Part shown: positions 58,694 to 64,000 of the stretch, one piece after another | Numbering within the stretch: position 1 is the stretch's first letter | Layout of the letters: each line of letters opens with the position of its first letter | NCBI RefSeq assembly: GCF_025677645.1 | Contig: NZ_CP106879.1 | Location: 496,001-560,000 of the forward strand | DNA length: 64,000 nucleotides | Reading direction: 5' to 3' | Source: Curtobacterium poinsettiae | GTDB lineage: Bacteria; Actinomycetota; Actinomycetes; Actinomycetales; Microbacteriaceae | Made by a program: the position numbers and the translations under genes | Notes under the pieces: generated by a model | Databases searched by the model: none | What the model was told of the DNA's origin: nothing | What the model saw: the letters and a program-made list of their open reading frames with translations, nothing else

Positions 58694-59722
58694 TTAGTTC
58701 GGAAGGTTGTGGCGGAGGTCGTAGCCGGTGTCGGCGAGGAACTGCAGCCGGTTCCGCACCTCCTCGAGCGATGCCGCGTCGTCGGCGTTGCGGTAGTCGG
58801 CGCGGAGGAGCGTGTTGGCGGTGATGATGTCGTCGGTGCGGTCCGTGTAGCGGGCGGTGTCTGCGGTGAGGAAGATGGTCGGGTCGGCGGGCCGGATGAG
58901 TTCGGTGCCGGCGAAGCCGATCGTGTCGGGTTCGAAGCCGAGCGCGCCCATGTCGACCTCTTGCTCGGTGAACGCGACGACCCGGTACGGCATCTCGCGC
59001 TTGCTGATGGCGGGGTAGCCGGGCCGTTCGGAGATGGCGCGCCCGGAGATGCGACAGCCCGCACCTATGAGCCGTTCCGCCTGCTCGGCCAGCGGCAGGT
59101 CGGACGTCCATCGGGTCTTGACACCGCCTGGTCCGGGATAGCACGCGATCGCGAAGTCCACGAGACCACCCACAGCTCGGGACTCCCACCCGATGTCGGT
59201 GCGGTGCACGCGCTTCCCGAGGCGTGCGAGCCCGTCGTCCACCTGCCCGGGAGTCAGCCCTGCCCGCACCAGCCGGTCGAAGGTCGCGCCGTTGACGGCG
59301 AGCATGCGGGCTACGGCGAAGGTGACGTATATCGGTGCCGCGTCCTTCCACCGTTCCTTCGTCCCGAGGGCCTGCTCGCCGTCGATCCAGACGCGGCGCC
59401 GGTCAACGTCGACCAGCAGCACCGTCGCGGTCTGCTCCGCGAGCGCGATCTGTGACGCGGTGACAGTGCGTCGTGCCAGGAGGAGCAGTTCGGCGTCGTT
59501 CGGGTCCTCATCGCGGGGGCGTTGGGTGAGGGTTGGGAAGCGTGCGCGGCGGCCGTCGGCGAGGCGGATCGTGTCGTGCGACTCCACGACCGCGCGAAGC
59601 CCCGCGAGTTTCAGGACGGCGAGCGTGTTGGTGAGGTCGGTGGTGTCGCCGAGTCCGTACGGCATCGTGATCTGCGGCCTGCCGGAGTACGCGGCATTGA
59701 CCCATTCGAGGCCAGGCATCAT
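58694..59722 (-). CDS. Operon gene 6: large hypothetical, paralogue of operon gene 2
   Basis: A 342-residue cytoplasmic protein of unknown function. It aligns along its length with the product of 61161-62174: both have a P-[FY]-G-L-G-x-T-x-D-[IL]-T-x-T-L opening (residues about 20 to 35), a hydrophobic strand plus RRVWIDGEQ, a helical middle ending in an I-G-W-E motif, [DC]-[FW]-A-[IL]-A-[CA]-Y-P-G-x-G-G, and a final DMGALGFEPDTI. The ATG at 59722 overlaps the stop of gene 5 (TGATG). It is the last gene of the operon. Confidence 0.7.
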   Translation of the reverse strand: MMPGLEWVNAAYSGRPQITMPYGLGDTTDLTNTLAVLKLAGLRAVVESHDTIRLADGRRARFPTLTQRPRDEDPNDAELLLLARRTVTASQIALAEQTATVLLVDVDRRRVWIDGEQALGTKERWKDAAPIYVTFAVARMLAVNGATFDRLVRAGLTPGQVDDGLARLGKRVHRTDIGWESRAVGGLVDFAIACYPGPGGVKTRWTSDLPLAEQAERLIGAGCRISGRAISERPGYPAISKREMPYRVVAFTEQEVDMGALGFEPDTIGFAGTELIRPADPTIFLTADTARYTDRTDDIITANTLLRADYRNADDAASLEEVRNRLQFLADTGYDLRHNLPN

Positions 59723-59967
59723 CAGCTGCGTTCTTCCGGGGTGTCGGGTTGGGTGAGGGCGATGAGCCAGCGGGTTTCCTTGAGGAATGGCTCCCATCCG
59801 GTGCGGGTATCACCGTGGGCTGGTTCGCAGATGTTCCCGGCGTCGGTGCTTCGGATGATGACCTGCCGCAGCTCGCTGCTGGGTGGGTCGCGGAAGAACA
59901 CGTGCCCGTGCACGCCGGTGACGTCGTAGGCGACGTTGAGGAGGAACAGGTCGGGCCGGCGGTTCAT
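59722..59967 (-). CDS. Operon gene 5: small domain protein
   Basis: An 81-residue protein whose first 45 residues (FLLNVAYDVTGVHGHVFFRD, then QVIIRSTDAG) match the small protein of gene 3 and the N-terminus of gene 4: a hydrophobic strand, a short loop with D-x-T or D-R, then G-[HS]-V-x-[FL]-x-D and a second strand with [IV]-[IL]-[IV]-[RD]-[SH]-x-D. The ATG overlaps the gene 4 stop (ATGA), and its stop overlaps gene 6. A single beta-rich module is likely. Confidence 0.65.
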   Translation of the reverse strand: MNRRPDLFLLNVAYDVTGVHGHVFFRDPPSSELRQVIIRSTDAGNICEPAHGDTRTGWEPFLKETRWLIALTQPDTPEERS

Positions 59968-60827
59968 GACCGCCACCGTCGTCCGCGGAACAGCGCGATG
60001 ATCGTCGTCAATGGCCGTCCTTCTCGCATCCAGTCGAGCGGTGTCAGGACTCGGTCGTCGACGGTGAGGAAGTTCAGGGGTGTGGTCATGAACTCCGTCA
60101 TCGCTGCTGCGTCGAGGAGCGGCTGCGGTGCTGCCGCGTAGAGGACGTCAAGGCCAGGCAGCAGCGACGACGGGTCGCCGAACTCGGGGAGTGCTGGCTT
60201 CACGAGTTGCCAGTCGGGGATGCGTTCTTCGCCGTCGAGGTCGAAGCTCGTCAGCCGGTTCGCTTCGAACAGCTCACCGACCTCGTCGATGCTGACCTGC
60301 AGGGCTGCAGCGACTTCGGGTTCGGTGAGGGTCGTGTTGAGGAGGTTCCGGCGGATGCGGGCTTGTGTGGTCTGCCACCAGTCCTCGGGAACGTCCGCCG
60401 GACCGACGGCGGATTGGTCGGGGGCGCGGGGGATCTGTCGGCCTTCGTCCGCGTACGCGGACAGTTGTTCGCGGGTGACTTCCCCGCGGGCGTACATCCA
60501 CAGCTGCGACTGCCAGGGCATGTCGTCCGGGAACCCTTCCAGGTAGCCGGAGTGGATCACCGCTCGGACGGCTTTCTCCCGTCTGGCGATCTCGGAGGCG
60601 GGGATGAGGAGGGTCTGCACGATGCGGTTCGCTTCCCGCACCGCCGGCACGCTCAGATCCGACAAGACCGCGTTGGTCCTGTCGTAGAGCTCGTACCCGG
60701 GCTCGACATCCATGGAGCGGACGAGGATCTGCGCCAGGTGCGCGTCCGGATTCTCGGTGTCCTCGAGGAGCACGTGCCCCCAGAGGATCCGGTCGTTCGA
60801 CAGGTGCAGTGACACCAGACGCATCAT
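59964..60827 (-). CDS. Operon gene 4: small domain fused to HTH and antitoxin-like C-terminus
   Basis: A 287-residue protein. Residues 1 to about 95 carry the small module of genes 3 and 5 (LVSLHLSNDRILWGHVLLED, QILVRSMDVE). The middle is helical. The last 130 residues resemble the RES antitoxin at 50891-51673: an excisionase-type helix-turn-helix, LTEPEVAAALQVSIDEVGEL, the same E-x-R-I-P-[DN]-W-Q-[LF]-V strand, then an end with LTPLDWMREGRPLTTIIALF, the MbcA/ParS-type toxin-binding pattern. GGAGG lies nine bases before the ATG at 60827. It may repress the operon or act as an antitoxin; no RES gene is in the operon. Confidence 0.7.
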   Translation of the reverse strand: MMRLVSLHLSNDRILWGHVLLEDTENPDAHLAQILVRSMDVEPGYELYDRTNAVLSDLSVPAVREANRIVQTLLIPASEIARREKAVRAVIHSGYLEGFPDDMPWQSQLWMYARGEVTREQLSAYADEGRQIPRAPDQSAVGPADVPEDWWQTTQARIRRNLLNTTLTEPEVAAALQVSIDEVGELFEANRLTSFDLDGEERIPDWQLVKPALPEFGDPSSLLPGLDVLYAAAPQPLLDAAAMTEFMTTPLNFLTVDDRVLTPLDWMREGRPLTTIIALFRGRRWRS

Positions 60828-60868
60828 CAGCAACTACCTCCAGGGGGAAAGGGTGCGAGCAGGGCGGG

Positions 60869-61147
60869 TCAGAGCTGCGGAAAGTCCGCGGGGGTTCGAC
60901 CGATGCGCTCGGGCGTGTAGTGAAGAAGGAACCGCATGATGTGGTCCGCTTCGACCATCGCCGGCACCGTCGGGTCCTGACCGTCTGGGTCGACGTTGGT
61001 GAGGCGGAACCAGGGCGGTTCGTCGGCGTGGTCGATGAGGACCGTCGCAGGCTTGTCGTCTGGGTGGTCGGGGTCGGTGAACATGACGGAGCCGAAGAAC
61101 CGGGTGTCGTCGTAGGCCAACGTCAGCGACAGCAGCTGCGGTGTCAT
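60869..61147 (-). CDS. Operon gene 3: small domain protein
   Basis: A 92-residue protein, the third copy of the small module: QLLSLTLAYDDTRFFGSVMF, then TVLIDHADEPPW. Its C-terminus (MVEADHIMRFLLHYTPERIG) resembles the same region of gene 4 (REANRIVQTLL). GGAAG lies seven bases before the ATG. It starts 13 bp after the gene 2 stop, so gene 2 and gene 3 form a large-small pair like genes 6 and 5. Confidence 0.68.
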   Translation of the reverse strand: MTPQLLSLTLAYDDTRFFGSVMFTDPDHPDDKPATVLIDHADEPPWFRLTNVDPDGQDPTVPAMVEADHIMRFLLHYTPERIGRTPADFPQL

Positions 61148-61160
61148 GAGTGGGCTTCCG

Positions 61161-62174
61161 TCAGTTGCTGTTGGGGTGCCAGCGGAGGTCGTGGGCGAGG
61201 TCGGATTGGAAGTGCAGCAGCTGCCGCAACCCGTTCACCGCGTCCGTGTTCGCGGCCACCCAGCTGTCCTCGTAGAGGACGTGCGCGGTGATGAAGTCGT
61301 CCGTGCAGCACCCCTCCGCGCTCGTGAGGACGGTGGTGTCCTGCGGGATGACGACCGACACCGTCGCCTCAGTCACTGTCGCGGGCTCGTAGCCGAGCGC
61401 TGCCATGTCCGGGTGTTGGGCGAAGAATGCCGTCAGCCGGTTCGGTGGGACGACGACGCCGGACTGCTGCGCCGCCCACCGGTCCGACATCACCCCACCC
61501 AGCGCAATGAGCTGGTCCGCTTGCTCGTCGATGGTGGTGTTGCGGCGCCAGCAGGTCCTGATTCCGCCGACACCGGGGTAGGCCGCCAAGGCCCAGTCGC
61601 AGAGGGCGGCCTGGTCGGCTGCTTCCCACCCGATCGGCGTGTGGAAGACGTTCGCCCCGAGCGCGGGCATCGAGGCGCGCACGTCGTCGAGTGGGATGCC
61701 GATGCGGTCCGCGATAGCGCGTGTGCCGCCGCCGTGGAGGGCGATGGTGCGGGCGATGGCGAACACGGTCCGCCACCCCGGTGTCGCGTCCCGCTCCATC
61801 GACGACCCGTGCACCTGCTTGCCGTTCGCCCAGACGCGTTGCCGTTTCCCGTTCACGAACACCAGGTCCGGGTACCGGCGGGCGAGCGAGAGCACGCCGC
61901 CTTCTGACCCGCCGGGCAGGACGATGAGGTCCTCGGTGCGTTCGGCCGGTGTGCCGTCGTCGTTGATCGTTGCGGTCGGGTTCGGGGTCGACAGGAACCC
62001 GGACCGGCCGTCCTCGAACCGGAGTCGGTCGAACGCCTCCACACGAGCGGGCATGCCAGCAGCCTCGAGCGCGACCAACGTCTGCGTGATGTCGATGGTC
62101 CATCCCAGTCCGAACGGCAACGACAGGATCGTCTGTTGGTGTCGGATGTCCTGCACCCACTGCCGGTCACTCAT
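61161..62174 (-). CDS. Operon gene 2: large hypothetical, paralogue of gene 6
   Basis: A 337-residue protein of unknown function. Landmarks shared with gene 6 are LPFGLGWTIDITQTLVALEA near the start, VNGKRQRVWANGKQV, a helical middle with VFAIARTIALHGGG and PIGWEAADQAALCDWALAAY, and DMAALGYEPATVTEA near the end. The best guess is an alpha-beta enzyme or scaffold, but no catalytic motif can be named. The ATG at 62174 lies inside the end of gene 1 (eight-base overlap), so translation is coupled. Confidence 0.7.
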   Translation of the reverse strand: MSDRQWVQDIRHQQTILSLPFGLGWTIDITQTLVALEAAGMPARVEAFDRLRFEDGRSGFLSTPNPTATINDDGTPAERTEDLIVLPGGSEGGVLSLARRYPDLVFVNGKRQRVWANGKQVHGSSMERDATPGWRTVFAIARTIALHGGGTRAIADRIGIPLDDVRASMPALGANVFHTPIGWEAADQAALCDWALAAYPGVGGIRTCWRRNTTIDEQADQLIALGGVMSDRWAAQQSGVVVPPNRLTAFFAQHPDMAALGYEPATVTEATVSVVIPQDTTVLTSAEGCCTDDFITAHVLYEDSWVAANTDAVNGLRQLLHFQSDLAHDLRWHPNSN

Positions 62175-62814
62175 CAGGGCTGCCCCGGCTCGGCCTTGAC
62201 GGCGGGCGCTCATCACGGCCGGCGAGCCTCGGGTCGTCATCTGAGAGCCGCTCGAGTCCGAGTCCGGACGCGTCGAGGATGGCGTTCTCGGACTCCTCGG
62301 TGGCGACGAACGACCCGATCTCCGCGTTGACCGCGACAAGAGTCCCTATTCGACTGCGCGCGTCCAACACCACCGCGGCGATCTCCTCGTCCGTGCAGTC
62401 AGACGTGAACTCGGGCTTCGATGGATGGAGGGCGGGGAACTCGAGCTGCTGCACCGGCGGATGCCACTTCACACCTATGCGGAGGACGCGGTCGTCGGCA
62501 TCGTTGCGGTAGAACATCGACCCGAACGGGCGACCTTTGTCGAGGGTCAGGTCCGCACCATGAAGGGTCCAGCCGGTGGCCGCAAACCGCGGCTCCCACC
62601 GTTCGACGAGCAGGGCGCCGACCCCCATCCGGAGGCCCGGGATGAGCGCCTGGCCGTCGGCGACCTCTGTGTACAAAGCATCGGGCTGCAGCCGTGGCTC
62701 CTCACGCAGACGGGCGAGCGGGATACGACTTATCCCACGGATCGCGTCGAGCTGCCGTCTACGGCGAACTTCTGGGTCGTCATCTTCTGAAGGCGGCTCG
62801 CGCGTCTCCTGCAT
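62167..62814 (-). CDS. Operon gene 1: hypothetical protein
   Basis: A 215-residue protein, first in the operon. It has an acidic and Arg-rich N-terminus, a central mixed region (MGVGALLVERWEPRFAATGW, LRIGVKWHPPVQQLEFP) and a C-terminal helical part (EEIAAVVLDARSRIGTLVAV) with an acidic, Pro-rich end. It is unlike genes 2 to 6. The ATG at 62814 follows the shared operator motif and its TTACAAT -10-like core by six bases, so the operon message is probably leaderless. Confidence 0.65.
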   Translation of the reverse strand: MQETREPPSEDDDPEVRRRRQLDAIRGISRIPLARLREEPRLQPDALYTEVADGQALIPGLRMGVGALLVERWEPRFAATGWTLHGADLTLDKGRPFGSMFYRNDADDRVLRIGVKWHPPVQQLEFPALHPSKPEFTSDCTDEEIAAVVLDARSRIGTLVAVNAEIGSFVATEESENAILDASGLGLERLSDDDPRLAGRDERPPSRPSRGSPDE

Positions 62815-62815
62815 G

Positions 62816-62833
62816 CGCTCATTGTAACGAGCG
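62816..62833 (-). promoter_or_regulatory. Shared operator/promoter motif, copy 3
   Basis: Read on the minus strand: CGCTCGTTACAATGAGCG. The arms CGCTC and GAGCG are a perfect inverted repeat around the -10-like TTACAAT. It ends 1 bp before the ATG of operon gene 1. Confidence 0.75.
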
Positions 62834-62880
62834 GTGGTTTGGCTGTCTACCTCGCCTTCAATGGTCCGTGCAGCACGCCG

Positions 62881-64000
62881 TCACGGCGCTCCTTGCGGGA
62901 TGTAGGCAAGGGCGATCAACGCGGCGATGCTCACTGCGGCGATCAGCCCGCAGGTCCACGCTGCCGCTTTTGCTCCCATGACTCCGCGGTGCCCGAAGGC
63001 GGCAGCTTCCCGCGCCGCGCGACGACCCAACAGGACACCGAACGGGAAGAACGGCACTGCAACCCATGACCAAAGCACTAACCGTCCCAGCCGTGCACGA
63101 TGCTGCTGACCGGGTGCTCGTTCCAGCCGGTCGAGCCGTCGCTGGAGAACTAGCCGCACATCGTTGATGATAAACCCGCCTCGGCGGTCGCTCCTCCGCG
63201 CAGCGAGCCCCATCACAGCAAATGGGAGAGCGGCAACACAGACCCACATCCCAAGGAGCCCCCGAGCAAGATCGGTGGTCGTGGTCGTGGTCGCCGCGCC
63301 GTGCAGTTGCAACTGTGCCTGTAAGACCACGATGAGGAGTTCGCCGGCGAGGAGTATTCCGAACAGGACGAGGCCGATCAGCAGACCCGGTTGCCGATCG
63401 AAGAGTGCTTGCATGAACAGCAGCACCATCAGCCATGCGGTGGCAGTCACTAACACGATGATGCTGAACCGTCCGACAAGCTGAATGGTGTCGTGAGCGG
63501 GGAGGAACACGTCGCTGAGAGCCGTACACATCACCGGGGCGACGACAAAAGCAGCGAACCTCTGCGTCCAAACGGTTCGCCGTCGACTCGGCGGGGGAAA
63601 GCCGGTTCGCACGACATGGCGCAGCAACTGCTGCCGTCGATGCTGGAGGAGCTCCCGCACCGCCCCGGCCACCGGATACTGAAGTAGCACATGCGTCTCA
63701 GCGGCGATGAAGGCGAGAAATGTGCTTGTCAGGAGGGCGCCGACCACGCGCGTGACATCGAGATGCGGCAGACGTGCGTACCAGATCGTTGCCAGACACC
63801 CCAGGAGGACCGCGGCGAAGAGGGCTCCGGTCGCGAGGGCGCGGAGGAAGTTGCGTTGCACCACGCTTCGCGCGGTGGTCCGCAGGTCCGAGCCTTCTGC
63901 GGCGATGACGGACCTCGCCCCGAACTGCAAAGCGACGATGACACCGCCGAGGCCGGCGTAGACGCCGACGATGGTCGCACCGGAGAGAGGATGTACCTCG
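62881..64000 (-). CDS. Multi-pass membrane protein, 5' end outside the window
   Basis: The frame is open from position 64000 down to 62881, giving at least 373 residues, so the start is off the window. About eight hydrophobic segments can be seen, including VGVYAGLGGVIVALQFG near the edge, ALATGALFAAVLLGCLATIW, AWLMVLLFMQALF and GLLIGLVLFGILLAGELLIV, separated by Arg-rich loops. No family is recognised. Its stop lies just upstream of the six-gene operon promoter on the same strand. Confidence 0.75.
   Translation of the reverse strand, partial: EVHPLSGATIVGVYAGLGGVIVALQFGARSVIAAEGSDLRTTARSVVQRNFLRALATGALFAAVLLGCLATIWYARLPHLDVTRVVGALLTSTFLAFIAAETHVLLQYPVAGAVRELLQHRRQQLLRHVVRTGFPPPSRRRTVWTQRFAAFVVAPVMCTALSDVFLPAHDTIQLVGRFSIIVLVTATAWLMVLLFMQALFDRQPGLLIGLVLFGILLAGELLIVVLQAQLQLHGAATTTTTTDLARGLLGMWVCVAALPFAVMGLAARRSDRRGGFIINDVRLVLQRRLDRLERAPGQQHRARLGRLVLWSWVAVPFFPFGVLLGRRAAREAAAFGHRGVMGAKAAAWTCGLIAAVSIAALIALAYIPQGAP

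Noticed and set aside
41928..64000. CRISPR array search
   Set aside because: No regularly spaced direct repeats of 24 to 40 bp and no cas-like genes were found.

Overview
The window is high-GC DNA from an actinobacterium, most likely a member of the Microbacteriaceae close to Curtobacterium. The evidence is the actinobacterial order around the replication origin (cca, murJ, trxB, trxA, parB, parA, rsmG, yidC, rnpA, rpmH, dnaA, dnaN, gnd, recF, gyrB, gyrA) and, further on, the wall-growth and phosphosignalling block (crgA, pknB, pknA, pbpA, rodA, pstP, fhaB, fhaA). The genus is an inference from gene order and composition; no 16S gene is present.

Region 1 (1 to about 41,700) is chromosomal core. 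From the left: ssb (cut by the window edge) and rpsF; cca; a 1,382-codon frame joining a DUF6049-type secreted domain to the lipid II flippase MurJ; trxB-trxA; an aminotransferase; a D-Ala-D-Ala ligase-like gene; three parS sites with parB-parA; rsmG-jag-yidC-yidD-rnpA-rpmH; dnaA, the putative oriC, dnaN, gnd (broken by a one-base frameshift), recF-dciA, gyrB, gyrA and a DUF3566 gene; tRNA-Ile and tRNA-Ala; ppiA, a rhomboid protease, crgA, trpG; and the pknB to fhaA cluster. Between the rhomboid gene and crgA lies a dense cluster of about eleven DnaA-box-like sequences, richer than the dnaA-dnaN gap.

Region 2 (41,718 to 64,000) is an accessory island that begins at a tRNA-Leu gene and runs past the right edge. 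It opens with a nested palindrome and a DDE transposase translationally coupled to a tyrosine-recombinase-like gene that lacks recognisable catalytic residues. A second gene of the same degenerate recombinase family follows, with small helix-turn-helix proteins and decayed DNA (a tetR remnant). Then come defence-like genes: a TIGR02391 (Ymh) protein divergent from an AbiJ-like HEPN protein, a RES-type toxin with its antitoxin, an AlbA_2 (Schlafen-type) protein between two acetyltransferase genes and inverted 26-bp palindromes, a DUF6615-type nuclease candidate, and a membrane protein with a tiny proline-rich partner.

The island ends in this window with a tightly overlapped six-gene operon (58,694 to 62,814) built from repeated modules: two paralogous large proteins, three copies of a small domain, and one fusion of that small domain to a helix-turn-helix and antitoxin-like C-terminus. 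I do not recognise this operon as a described system. Its promoter carries an 18-bp inverted-repeat motif that also lies in front of the second recombinase-like gene and of a hypothetical gene 15 kb away, so these loci probably share a regulator. Many island genes appear to be leaderless, with a -10 hexamer 6 to 7 nt before the start codon.
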